The position numbers and the translations under genes are program-made. Of a DNA stretch of 23,068 bases, positions 1 through 7,309 are shown in pieces. The first letter of the stretch is position 1. Every line of letters begins with the position of its first letter. The stretch lies in assembly GCA_009786175.1 (NCBI GenBank), contig WQTQ01000211.1, forward strand, positions 1 through 23,068. The letters are read 5' to 3'. The DNA is from Bacillota bacterium. GTDB taxonomy: Bacteria > Bacillota_A > Clostridia > Lachnospirales > WQUN01. The notes beneath the pieces are model-generated. The model was not told the origin of the DNA. It searched no databases and saw nothing but the letters and a program-made list of their open reading frames with translations.

Positions 1-33
1 TTTTTTCATATTTCTTATGTTTTGCTTGCACTT

Positions 34-42
34 ATTATACCA
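34..42 (-). promoter_or_regulatory. Candidate extended -10 promoter reading out of the window
   Basis: On the minus strand the sequence TGG-TATAAT forms an extended -10 element (TGn plus a perfect TATAAT) about 11 bases past the stop codon of the XRE regulator. No convincing -35 hexamer lies 17 or 18 bases upstream, which extended -10 promoters tolerate. Transcription would start near base 27 and leave the window, so the gene served cannot be seen. AT-rich sequence gives chance matches. Confidence 0.3.
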
Positions 43-52
43 TATTTTGTTG

Positions 53-874
53 TTATTGTGTTGATTTTGCTGGGCTTTTTGGCTTTTGTGTAGCACCTAA
101 TATATGCATAAAATCCGGCGTATACTGCCCAAAACTACGTCTGCAAGATTTATGGTAGCCCGTAAGGCAAGCAGCCACCGCTTGTCTGTAGTCGCCGTCT
201 TGTATAAGCAGTTTTGCCAATGTAAGAAATATACTCGGTTCTTGCTTTTCGCGGGCAAACGCATCTATTGGTGCTTTTGCCTTTCCTTTCAGCAATTTTT
301 TTAGCAGTGTAATTGCATCTTTCAGCTTTTCGTCACCGGCATAAACCATGGCCAATGTGTGCAGCAGTTCCGATTCTTCCAAAAACATGATGGAAAAATC
401 GTAATTTTCTACGTCAAAATTTTCATAAGTAATGTTCATCGCCTCGTTTAATAGCGGCATTATTTTTTCTGCCTTTTCACCATACAATGCGTACAGTCGT
501 GCCTTAAAACTAAGCAAAACTTGCCGGTTACGGCCCTCGATAAAGCTTTCCCGTGCTTCTAAAATTTTTATATTTTTTTCTGCAAGTATTAAGGCTTGCG
601 GTGTATTGTCCTCTAAACAGCGGCACGTATCACCTACTAAAATGTAAATGTCTTCGCTTTCATTTTCTAACAATGGCAGAAAAAACTGCTCTAATGGAAT
701 ATCCAACCCGGTGAATAGATTTTGCAGTGTTTCCCAATACGGGTGACGTTCCCCTTTTTCTAACCTGGAAACAGATAAGTCGTCAACATCAGAGGCATTT
801 TTTAATCCCAGTGTGCTTATTCCTTTGCGGTTCCGCATTCTTTTTACAAATTCGTTAAATGATATACTTGACAT
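53..874 (-). CDS. XRE-family transcriptional regulator with TPR-like C-terminal domain
   Basis: A 273-residue probable DNA-binding regulator. Residues about 5-62 read as a Cro/C1-type helix-turn-helix (VSRLEKGERHPYWETLQNL, typical of helix 3 and the following helix). The rest is predicted all-helical with repeat-like segments of alternating large and small hydrophobics, for example around LHTLAMVYAGDEKLKDAITL and LAKLLIQDGDYRQAVAACL, which look like TPR units. This layout is shared by Rgg/PlcR/ComR-type (RRNPP) peptide-sensing regulators, but also by many orphan regulators. The start is supported by GGAGG seven bases ahead of ATG and by a sigma-A-like promoter (905-933). It lies downstream of bofA on the same strand but has its own promoter. 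Target and ligand are unknown. The helix-turn-helix call is firm; peptide sensing is inference. Confidence 0.8.
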   Translation of the reverse strand: MSSISFNEFVKRMRNRKGISTLGLKNASDVDDLSVSRLEKGERHPYWETLQNLFTGLDIPLEQFFLPLLENESEDIYILVGDTCRCLEDNTPQALILAEKNIKILEARESFIEGRNRQVLLSFKARLYALYGEKAEKIMPLLNEAMNITYENFDVENYDFSIMFLEESELLHTLAMVYAGDEKLKDAITLLKKLLKGKAKAPIDAFAREKQEPSIFLTLAKLLIQDGDYRQAVAACLTGYHKSCRRSFGQYTPDFMHILGATQKPKSPAKSTQ

Positions 875-904
875 AATAAGACCTCCGCTACAATTGGTTG
901 TCTA

Positions 905-933
905 ATTATATCAATAATATTTCTAATTTGCAA
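905..933 (-). promoter_or_regulatory. Sigma-A-like promoter of the XRE regulator
   Basis: On the minus strand TTGCAA (933-928) and a perfect TATAAT (910-905) are separated by exactly 17 bases, about 30 bases ahead of the regulator's start codon. The -35 matches consensus at 4 of 6 positions, the -10 at 6 of 6. Confidence 0.6.
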
Positions 934-947
934 AATTTTGTTAATAA

Positions 948-1205
948 TTACCCAACTAACAGCCGGGCCGCATACAAAAATAAAAACCCCGGTATGCCCA
1001 AAAGCCCCACCACAATGGCAGTTATGGCATTTACACCAACCGTAAGCCCAATACCGGAAAGCAGTGCGTTCAGCCCCAGCATTCCTACAATGCCAAGTGC
1101 CATGTTACGGACTACGCCAAGCAGCCACTTAAATTGGCCCGTATACAACAAATATACAAAAAAACAAGCACCTAATGCTGCCATAAGCCACAAAATCAGG
1201 TCCAT
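948..1205 (-). CDS. bofA: BofA-family protein (sigma-K processing checkpoint)
   Basis: An 85-residue integral membrane protein. In Bacillus subtilis BofA sits in the mother-cell/forespore membranes and, with SpoIVFA, holds the protease SpoIVFB inactive until the forespore signals, so pro-sigma-K is processed late. The sequence has hydrophobic segments at about residues 3-22 and 30-52, then the family's conserved C-terminal block, with NAITAIVVGLLGIPGFLFLY at about residues 59-78. The start follows a G-rich ribosome site (AGGGGG) and lies three bases after the yaaL stop, so the two are co-translated. The yaaL-bofA pairing matches B. subtilis (recR-yaaL-bofA), but recR is not present here. Many Clostridia carry a BofA homologue without a complete SpoIVFA/SpoIVFB checkpoint, so the exact role may differ. 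Confidence 0.85.
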   Translation of the reverse strand: MDLILWLMAALGACFFVYLLYTGQFKWLLGVVRNMALGIVGMLGLNALLSGIGLTVGVNAITAIVVGLLGIPGFLFLYAARLLVG

Positions 1206-1208
1206 ACC

Positions 1209-1529
1209 CTACCCCCTCAGCTCCGGTATATCTCCGCAAATTATGCCTTTTTGTTTACATTGGTTAATATAGTATTCATATTTTAAGTTGGCGGCTTTAA
1301 GTTCGTAAATTAAGCTGTCTACAAGAATCGGCTCGGTAATTTGGTCGAAGCAATTATGTAGAAACTCCATATCGCTTCTTACCGCTTCCAATGCCGCAAC
1401 AATTTCTATATCCTCTTGGGATAACCGGCGGGACTTGCGGGGTTTTTTCTCCTGTTTTATTGGGGCCGGTGTCTTATTTATTACTTCTGCCTGCGGCGCG
1501 CGCTCTACGGTTTGCGTTGTGTTTGACAT
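1209..1529 (-). CDS. yaaL: YaaL-like DUF2508 family protein
   Basis: A 106-residue soluble, highly charged helical protein of unknown function. The core from IVAALEAVRSDMEFLHNCFD to the region around NLKYEYYINQCKQKG matches the DUF2508/YaaL family, small proteins encoded next to bofA in Bacillota. The N-terminal 40 residues are a low-complexity Pro/Lys/Arg linker. I chose ATG at 1529 rather than the upstream in-frame ATG at 1547, because AAGGAGG lies six bases ahead of it, while the upstream ATG has no ribosome site. The ribosome site lies inside a predicted mRNA hairpin (1530-1587). No promoter is evident in the 78 bases upstream, so expression by readthrough from the solute-binding protein gene is likely. 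Confidence 0.8.
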   Translation of the reverse strand: MSNTTQTVERAPQAEVINKTPAPIKQEKKPRKSRRLSQEDIEIVAALEAVRSDMEFLHNCFDQITEPILVDSLIYELKAANLKYEYYINQCKQKGIICGDIPELRG

Positions 1530-1587
1530 ACTTTGCCTCCTTTTCATTTAACCATCTATGTAAATGATAGTCACAAAAAGGCAAAGT
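1530..1587 (-). promoter_or_regulatory. Hairpin in the yaaL-bofA leader that covers the ribosome binding site
   Basis: On the minus-strand transcript, ACTTTGCCTTTTT (1587-1575) can pair over 13 positions, two of them G-U, with AAGGAGGCAAAGT (1542-1530). The second arm contains the whole Shine-Dalgarno sequence and ends one base before the ATG. Inside it, TCATTTA (1567-1561) and TAAATGA (1550-1544) form a second perfect 7-bp stem with a 10-base loop. The result is one long hairpin with an asymmetric internal loop, whose closed form would block yaaL translation. Base complementarity is seen directly; a regulatory role is inference. Confidence 0.5.
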
Positions 1588-1607
1588 TATTCCGGCAGGT
1601 CTAAAAT

Positions 1608-3206
1608 TTATTGGATTCTCCATAAATTAACCCAGCCGAAAACATTGTCCGGTGCAGGGGCCATATTTTGGGAAACACGAGGGCTGGTTAACACCGCTGA
1701 ATGACGGAATGCCAGGCTTATAACAGGCAGGCGTGTGTCAAAAGCCCGCTGAAACTGCTCCATCGCATGATAATGTGCCGCTTCCGTAAAGGCAGCTTTA
1801 ACCGCAGCAAAGGCCTCTTCCAGTACAGGGTCTTCCGGGAAAAGCCCGCCGCCAAAGAAAAACTGCATATCCGGAATAAAAGCAAGGTTTACACCGCCTA
1901 TAAACATATCAAAATTACCGTTTTCCAACCGCGCAAAATATTCCGGGTAAGGTATAATTTCCGCAACGGCAGGCATGCCAACGGCATTTAAAGCGGCAGC
2001 AAGCCTTTGGGCAATTGCCGCACGTTGCGGGTTATCGTCATTTGCAATAATTTCTAATGGATAGTCCGCCGATACAATGTTGAAAAAAGCTGCGGCACGA
2101 ATAGGGTCGTGACCCCGACCCTGCACATTGGCTGCCGCAAAACTGTACGGATGAATTGGTGTTGCAGCCCGCACCGCATGGTTTAGGTATACGGCTCTAA
2201 TTGCTTCGTTGGCATCAAAGGCATATGCCATGCCTTGGCGCACATGCAGGCTTTGAAGTAACTCACGCTCAAAATTAAAGCCGATAAACTCAAAATACAT
2301 AGCCGGTGAAATCTCATTGCCGGGCTGGCGTACGCTATGGTGGCGTACCCATTCCGTAAGGGGCAGGTAAATGGCATCTACACGCCCTTGATCAAAGGCG
2401 AACAATTCCGTTTGAATGTCGGGCAAAAATACTGCTTCAATTTCTTGTATTTGCGACAACTGCCTGAAACTGCCGGGGTTTTGCTTAAGCGTAATGTTCC
2501 GCATTGGCCTGTACGATTCAAACAGAAACGGCCCGTTTCCAAGGGGATTCATGTTATTCGCGCTTCTTGGGTTGGTTTGGTTGTTGTAATGGTGCCGTGG
2601 GATTATTGGGAAGTTAAGCGCGATTCCCGCGCATATCGAAGGGCGGGAAAAATAAACTTGCACGGTGCGTGTATTAACGCGGGTGACACTTGCGATGTTT
2701 TCCACATTTGCACGGTAAATTGCATTGCCGGGCGCGTTGCGTAATTTTTCCACGGAAAAAATCAAATCGTCGGAAGTAACGGGCATCCCGTCACTCCAAT
2801 AAGCGTCGTTGCGTATTGTAAGCCTTGCGCCTGTAAAGTCGGAAGACATTTCTATTTCCGCAAGGTGCCCGGTTGGGCGTAAATTCTCGTCCAGTATAAT
2901 TAACGGCTCAAAAATAAGCCGTAGGATTCTGGCTACGGTTATATCTTCGTTAAGCAACGGGTTTAGTGTCATTGGGTGCCGCATAGACAGGCGCAAACTT
3001 CTGTCAGCTTCAAAGTTTGGGGTGGCTGCTGTTGGAACGTTTATGGGAAGCGGGTCTACAAGATATTCCTGCTCTTCATATATTTCCGGGACAACAGGCG
3101 GGGTATGCCGCTGGGGGACACCGGCCGGGTTAATAGAAACTCTGTCTGTACCACAGGCGGACAGAACAAACAACGCGAAAAACATCATAAGCGCAAGCTT
3201 TTTCAT
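1608..3206 (-). CDS. Peptide/nickel-type ABC transporter substrate-binding lipoprotein
   Basis: A 532-residue extracellular solute-binding protein of family 5 (OppA/DppA-like), which would capture oligopeptides or a similar ligand and deliver it to an ABC importer. The N-terminus is a lipoprotein signal with hydrophobic core LALMMFFALFV and lipobox LSAC; Cys18 would be lipidated. After a Pro-rich linker comes the family fold, with RHPMTLNPLLNED, the conserved NDAYWSDGMPVTSDDLIFS block (about residue 130) and GNGPFLFESY in the middle. ATG at 3206 was chosen over an in-frame ATG at 3221 because AAAGGA lies seven bases ahead of it and the signal peptide then starts MKKLAL. No permease or ATPase genes are adjacent, so it is an orphan receptor or serves a transporter encoded elsewhere. 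It follows the lytic transglycosylase by 31 bases, probably in one transcript. Confidence 0.85.
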   Translation of the reverse strand: MKKLALMMFFALFVLSACGTDRVSINPAGVPQRHTPPVVPEIYEEQEYLVDPLPINVPTAATPNFEADRSLRLSMRHPMTLNPLLNEDITVARILRLIFEPLIILDENLRPTGHLAEIEMSSDFTGARLTIRNDAYWSDGMPVTSDDLIFSVEKLRNAPGNAIYRANVENIASVTRVNTRTVQVYFSRPSICAGIALNFPIIPRHHYNNQTNPRSANNMNPLGNGPFLFESYRPMRNITLKQNPGSFRQLSQIQEIEAVFLPDIQTELFAFDQGRVDAIYLPLTEWVRHHSVRQPGNEISPAMYFEFIGFNFERELLQSLHVRQGMAYAFDANEAIRAVYLNHAVRAATPIHPYSFAAANVQGRGHDPIRAAAFFNIVSADYPLEIIANDDNPQRAAIAQRLAAALNAVGMPAVAEIIPYPEYFARLENGNFDMFIGGVNLAFIPDMQFFFGGGLFPEDPVLEEAFAAVKAAFTEAAHYHAMEQFQRAFDTRLPVISLAFRHSAVLTSPRVSQNMAPAPDNVFGWVNLWRIQ

Positions 3207-3237
3207 AGGGAATCCTTTCATATAAAACGCGTTTCAA

Positions 3238-3786
3238 TCATCGGCGGTAAAGCGCAAGTAAAACCCTGTATATCCGCTGAAACTGCCGTATTCGGTTTAA
3301 GTAATTATATGTCTCCGGGAACGGAATTACATCAAGAGTTACGCCGTCTTGGGAAAGCTCCGGGTCTGCAAGCCAGGTGTCTACCCTGCCAAGCCCCGCA
3401 TTGTACGCGGCAAGTACTAAATCCAAGTTTCCGTTATAACGGTTTTTAAGCCAGTTTAGATAAAATGTTCCCAGGGCGATGTTTACTTCCGGTTCCCAAA
3501 CATGGTATGGCTGAAAGTCTGTCATACCCATTCGTGCCGCCATGTCTGCCGCGGTTGGAGGCATTAGCTGCATTAAACCTTGGGCACCTGCACGGGATTC
3601 TGCCCGGCTGTTAAAGCTGCTTTCTGCCATAATAACCGCCAATACAAACGACGTCTCCAACTCACCGGCATTAGCTTCAATTATGTCTAAATACCGGATG
3701 GGAAAACGTGTACGCGCAGCCATAAACATTGCGGCAGCGCATAGGGTTACGATAAGTATGAAAGAGAGCAGCAACTTTGTTTTCAT
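3238..3786 (-). CDS. Membrane-anchored lytic transglycosylase, SLT domain
   Basis: A 182-residue murein lytic transglycosylase that would cleave the MurNAc-GlcNAc bond and leave 1,6-anhydroMurNAc ends. Residues about 4-24 form an uncleaved signal anchor. The SLT (goose-type lysozyme-like) domain follows with all family motifs: AVIMAESSFNS with catalytic Glu55, GAQGLMQLMP (68-76), LAAYNAG (125-131) and the late PETYNYLNRI motif (157-166). The ATG at 3786 puts the hydrophobic anchor at the N-terminus. An in-frame ATG at 3834 would overlap coaE by 29 bases and has no ribosome site; the one used here (AAAGGA) is about 14 bases away, longer than usual. It lies directly downstream of coaE, as in other Clostridia. 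Confidence 0.88.
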   Translation of the reverse strand: MKTKLLLSFILIVTLCAAAMFMAARTRFPIRYLDIIEANAGELETSFVLAVIMAESSFNSRAESRAGAQGLMQLMPPTAADMAARMGMTDFQPYHVWEPEVNIALGTFYLNWLKNRYNGNLDLVLAAYNAGLGRVDTWLADPELSQDGVTLDVIPFPETYNYLNRIRQFQRIYRVLLALYRR

Positions 3787-3805
3787 GGTAACAATTAATT
3801 TCCTT

Positions 3806-4402
3806 TCACTTTGCAGGTAAAGCCAGCGCAGCAACTGTCTGCCGCAAGCTTTCCAAGTCCGTATTATTCTTGATAATCACATCTGCATAGGGCCGCAAAA
3901 AACTATCCCCGGCACGGCTTTTTATGCGGCGCATGGCGGTTTCGTTGTCTATACCGTCACGGGACATAATCCGTGCCAGACGGATATCGTCCGCAGCGGT
4001 TACAAGCCAAACGCTGTCACATATTTTATACATATCCGATTCTATCAAAAGCGGCGCGTCTATTACCGAAAAGGGGAAACTCTGCGCCCCGGTAAGTAAC
4101 CGGTGGGTTATGGCAATAACTTCCGGGTGGATAACCGATTCTAAAACGGCGAGTTTATCCGGCTTGCCAAAAACCAGCGCGCCCAGGGCTTTTCGGTTTA
4201 TTTCACATGACTTTGGATCAAGAATTTCGCGCCCAAAAACTTCTATAATTTTTTTATAGGCGGGCTGCCCTTTTAGAATAACCTCATGGGCAAGTTTGTC
4301 GGCGTAAATTACAAAGCCGCCAAGTTCTTGTAAAATTGCGGAAACGGTGCTTGTGCCGCTTCCCGTTATACCCGTCACACCAATGATTTTATTTTGTGTC
4401 AT
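3806..4402 (-). CDS. coaE: Dephospho-CoA kinase, with an altered P-loop
   Basis: About 198 residues, the family's usual size. CoaE phosphorylates the 3'-OH of the dephospho-CoA ribose with ATP, the last step of coenzyme A synthesis in the cytosol. Family marks are the N-terminal KIIGVTG strand, the acceptor-site Asp (IYADKLAHE, Asp35), DAPLLIES (115-122), the lid region around SRDGIDNETAMRRI, and DVIIKNN near the end. The P-loop is odd: residues 11-20 read GITGSGTSTV where the family has a GxGSGKST pattern, so the phosphate-binding Lys is Thr17 (codon ACA). The lid Gln that usually follows the Arg-Ile pair is also missing (RIKSR). ATG at 4402 overlaps polA's end by 14 bases; a GTG at 4414 is possible. 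Context and overall fold make the assignment firm; activity is less sure. Confidence 0.88.
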   Translation of the reverse strand: MTQNKIIGVTGITGSGTSTVSAILQELGGFVIYADKLAHEVILKGQPAYKKIIEVFGREILDPKSCEINRKALGALVFGKPDKLAVLESVIHPEVIAITHRLLTGAQSFPFSVIDAPLLIESDMYKICDSVWLVTAADDIRLARIMSRDGIDNETAMRRIKSRAGDSFLRPYADVIIKNNTDLESLRQTVAALALPAK

Positions 4403-7082
4403 ACCAACTGTCACCCACGTTTACATCAGCTACCAGCGGTACATCCAGCTTTACGGCGTTTTCCATTTCCGTTTTTAGTATATTGGTCACTTTCTCAATT
4501 TCCGCTTTTGGTACTTCCAGCAAAAGTTCGTCGTGTACTTGTAAAATAAGCTTGGCTTCCAGGTTTTCGCTTTGCAAACGGTGCGATACATTTACCATTG
4601 CAATTTTAATTATATCCGCCGCGCTTCCCTGGATTGGCATGTTCATTGCCACCCTTTCGCCAAAGGCGCGGGCATTGAAATTTGGTGACTTTAATTCAGC
4701 CATGGCACGCCGACGGTTATAAAGTGTGGCAACATAGCCGTTATTTTTCGCATCTTCGATTGTTTTGTCAAGGTAACGTTTTACACCGGGGTATTTTGCA
4801 AAATACCCGGAAATATAAGAGTCCGCTTTCTTCATGGAAATTTTCAAGTCTTCGCTTAGGCTAAAGGCACCTATGCCGTAAATAATGCCGAAGTTTACCG
4901 CTTTTGCGTTGTTACGCTGCTCGGGGGTTATGTCTTCCGGGGCAATGCCCAGTACCTGGGATGAAGTAAGCCTGTGAATATCCTGGTTTTCGCGGAAAGC
5001 GTTAATTAAAATTTCGTCGCCGGACATGTGGGCCAGCAAGCGCAGTTCAATTTGGCTGTAGTCTGCGTCAACAAACACAGTGCCTTCACGTGGGACAAAA
5101 GCCTTGCGGAGCTCGCGGCCTATTGGCATTCTAATGGGGATGTTTTGCAGGTTGGGCTCTGCGCTGGACAAACGCCCCGTAGCGGTAAGGGCCTGGTTAA
5201 ACGTGGAATGTATGCGGGATGTTGCCGGGTCTATTAGCGGCAATAGGCCGTCTACATAGGTAGATTTTAACTTTGCGTGTGCCCGGTATTCCAGCACCGG
5301 CGGGATTATTGGGTGTTTATCCGCAAGCTTGTTAAGCTCGTCTGCAGCGGTAGAATACCCCTGGGTAGTTTTTTTGCCGCCTTTCAGGCCAAGTTTTTCG
5401 AAAAGTATTACACCCATTTGCGAAGGTGAATTAATGTTAAACACTTCCCCCGCAAGGTCGTAGATGACGGCGGTTAATTCCTGGAGCCGTGTGTTTAGTA
5501 TTTCGCCGTAACTTACTAGTACTTCCCGGTCTACTTCAATGCCCATAATTTCCATGTCCAAAAGCACTTCCGCCACCGGGATTTCTATAGAATTGTATAA
5601 ATCGAATTGGTCGTTGGCGGTTAGGGTTTCCTTTAACACAGGCGCAGCCCGAAGCAGCGCGTCTGCAATACTTACAGCGTATTTTGCAGCTGTTTCCGCG
5701 GGAATGTCACTTACAGCCCGGCGGTCTTTCCCCCGCTTGCCTTTATTTAGAAGAATATCTTCCAGTGTTTGAAGGGGCTGTTGCAGATATTTTGCGGCAA
5801 CATCTGCCGGAGTGCGGTTTGGGTGCAGCGGGTCCAAAATATATGCGGCCAACATGGCATCCATAGAAATGCCTTTTAGAGCCACACCGCAGGTACGCAG
5901 CCGCCCGGCCTCGGTTTTGAAATCGTAGATGCATTTTGGCTGTTCCGATTCCAGCCATGGTTTGATTATTTCAATAAGCTCGTTGCCGGAAATGCCCGGC
6001 TGTGAAAACAGCGAAAGTTCGCCGCTGTCTGTGGCAATGTATTTTAAGTGGCCGCTTTCTGCGGCTATTCCAATGCCAACCAGCTTAGATTCGTCCCAGA
6101 GCGGTTGAAGGGCTGTATTCCCGGGTTCTTTTTGTAATTTCTCTATAAAACTTTTCGCTGCTTCCAACTCGTCAATTATCTCAATATTAAGTTGGCGGGG
6201 GGCGGGTTTATCGGTACCGCTGCTCTCAAACCGCTTTAACAGTACTTTTAGTTCCAGCCGCCTTGCTTCCGCCCGGGCTTCCGCATTCCACATATTTTCC
6301 GGCGGCTGCAAGCACAATTCCACAGGCGCATCTTGCACGATTGTTACCAGCATTCTGCTTAAAAGAGCTTGGTCTTTAAATTCTGCAAGGTTTTCTGCTG
6401 CCTTTTTGGGCTTTATTTCGCTCACATTTTCCAATGCCGCATCCAATGAGCCATATGCGGATATTATTTTCGTTGCTGTAACCTCTCCGATACCGGGTAC
6501 CCCGGGCACATTGTCGGAAGAATCGCCCATTAAAGCTTTAACGTCGATAAACGCCTGCGGAGACACACCATACTTGGCCAAAACATCGGCGGCGTAGTAA
6601 TCTTCTACCTCAGTTTTGCCCGCTTTTGTTTTTGGTAAACGGATTCGCACTGTATCCGTGGCAAGCTGCAAAAGGTCCCGGTCGCCGGAAATTATTACGG
6701 GCTGAATATTTTCGGCTGCCGCTTTAGCGGTTAATGTGCCAATTACGTCGTCCGCTTCGTAGCCGGGACACTCTGCAATATTTATCTGCATTTTTTCAAG
6801 TAAATGTTTAAGAGTAGGAACCTGCGCGCGCAGCTCGTCGGGCATCCCTTTGCGGGTGCCTTTGTACGCGCCGTACTGCTCGTGCCTGAACGTAGGCTGC
6901 GGCAGGTCGAAGGCCACGGTAACAAAGTCCGGCTTTTCTTCGTCCAAAAATCGGAAAAATATATTCATGAAGCCAAATACTGCGTTTGTGTACTCGCCGT
7001 CCTTTGTAGTAAGCAGCGGTAATGCGTAAAATGCGCGGTTTAATATGCTTAAACCGTCGAATAATAAAATTTTGCGTGTCAT
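4389..7082 (-). CDS. polA: DNA polymerase I (5'-3' exonuclease and polymerase; proofreading site degenerate)
   Basis: 897 residues, full length. It fills gaps and removes RNA primers in lagging-strand synthesis and repair. The 5'-3' exonuclease domain spans about residues 1-290 (ILLFDG, YEADDVIGT, ISGDRDLLQL, MGDSSDNVPGVPGIG). The polymerase domain (about 490-897) has motif A DADYSQIELR with Asp674, motif B RNNAKAVNFGIIYG (Arg723, Lys727, Phe731, Tyr735) and motif C VHDE with Asp851. The central 3'-5' exonuclease fold (about 300-480) has lost its metal ligands: the DxE strand reads PLWDESKL, the KYD site reads KTE, and the YxxxD site reads YAVSI. This matches the proofreading-inactive Pol I of many Bacillota. 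ATG at 7082 has GAGGA six bases upstream and a promoter at 7125-7153. Confidence 0.97.
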   Translation of the reverse strand: MTRKILLFDGLSILNRAFYALPLLTTKDGEYTNAVFGFMNIFFRFLDEEKPDFVTVAFDLPQPTFRHEQYGAYKGTRKGMPDELRAQVPTLKHLLEKMQINIAECPGYEADDVIGTLTAKAAAENIQPVIISGDRDLLQLATDTVRIRLPKTKAGKTEVEDYYAADVLAKYGVSPQAFIDVKALMGDSSDNVPGVPGIGEVTATKIISAYGSLDAALENVSEIKPKKAAENLAEFKDQALLSRMLVTIVQDAPVELCLQPPENMWNAEARAEARRLELKVLLKRFESSGTDKPAPRQLNIEIIDELEAAKSFIEKLQKEPGNTALQPLWDESKLVGIGIAAESGHLKYIATDSGELSLFSQPGISGNELIEIIKPWLESEQPKCIYDFKTEAGRLRTCGVALKGISMDAMLAAYILDPLHPNRTPADVAAKYLQQPLQTLEDILLNKGKRGKDRRAVSDIPAETAAKYAVSIADALLRAAPVLKETLTANDQFDLYNSIEIPVAEVLLDMEIMGIEVDREVLVSYGEILNTRLQELTAVIYDLAGEVFNINSPSQMGVILFEKLGLKGGKKTTQGYSTAADELNKLADKHPIIPPVLEYRAHAKLKSTYVDGLLPLIDPATSRIHSTFNQALTATGRLSSAEPNLQNIPIRMPIGRELRKAFVPREGTVFVDADYSQIELRLLAHMSGDEILINAFRENQDIHRLTSSQVLGIAPEDITPEQRNNAKAVNFGIIYGIGAFSLSEDLKISMKKADSYISGYFAKYPGVKRYLDKTIEDAKNNGYVATLYNRRRAMAELKSPNFNARAFGERVAMNMPIQGSAADIIKIAMVNVSHRLQSENLEAKLILQVHDELLLEVPKAEIEKVTNILKTEMENAVKLDVPLVADVNVGDSWYDTK

Positions 7083-7124
7083 AAAGAATCCTCGTTTCCG
7101 GGTTTGGTGGTGTGCAATAAATGC

Positions 7125-7153
7125 ATTATAACACGTTTTGCGGTTACGTTAAA
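7125..7153 (-). promoter_or_regulatory. Candidate promoter of the polA operon
   Basis: On the minus strand a perfect TATAAT (7130-7125) lies 17 bases from TTTAAC (7153-7148, 3 of 6 to consensus), about 43 bases ahead of the polA start. The -10 and spacing are good, the -35 weak. Confidence 0.55.
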
Positions 7154-7192
7154 CGCATGGGCTGGTAAAATGTTAAGTTTTTACTGTGTTTT

Positions 7193-7209
7193 ATTCCTCT
7201 GTGAGGAAT
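7193..7209. promoter_or_regulatory. Perfect inverted repeat between polA and the ABC exporter genes
   Basis: ATTCCTC-TGT-GAGGAAT is a perfect 7-bp inverted repeat in the divergent 227-base intergenic region, 43 bases ahead of the candidate ABC-operon -35. A run of five T follows after TA, so it could be a weak terminator, but no plus-strand gene lies upstream. An operator or a structured leader is more plausible. No regulator is encoded beside it. Confidence 0.35.
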
Positions 7210-7251
7210 TATTTTTGGACTACCAAACTTGATTTATAGTCATTCTTTACC

Positions 7252-7280
7252 TTGAACTAATACGGGCATTTGCGTATTCT
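7252..7280 (+). promoter_or_regulatory. Candidate promoter of the ABC exporter operon, overlapped by an inverted repeat
   Basis: TTGAAC (7252-7257) and TATTCT (7275-7280) are spaced by 17 bases, each 4 of 6 to consensus, about 30 bases ahead of the start codon. The inverted repeat AATACG (7259-7264) / CGTATT (7273-7278), with an 8-base centre, covers the spacer and most of the -10, where a repressor would act. Both elements are modest and could be chance. Confidence 0.35.
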
Positions 7281-7309
7281 AAGAACATAATAAAAGCGGG
7301 AGAACCCCT

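Noticed and set aside
931..940. Palindrome CAAAATTTTG beside the bofA stop
   Set aside because: It has no GC in the stem core and no following T-run, so it is not a credible terminator, and it is too short and AT-rich to call an operator.
2337..2744. 135-codon open frame on the plus strand opposite the solute-binding protein
   Set aside because: It is fully antisense to a well-supported lipoprotein gene, has no ribosome site and has no recognisable protein features.
3787..3834. Upstream start for the lytic transglycosylase at 3834
   Set aside because: It would overlap coaE by 29 bases, lacks a ribosome site and would bury the signal anchor behind a charged stretch.
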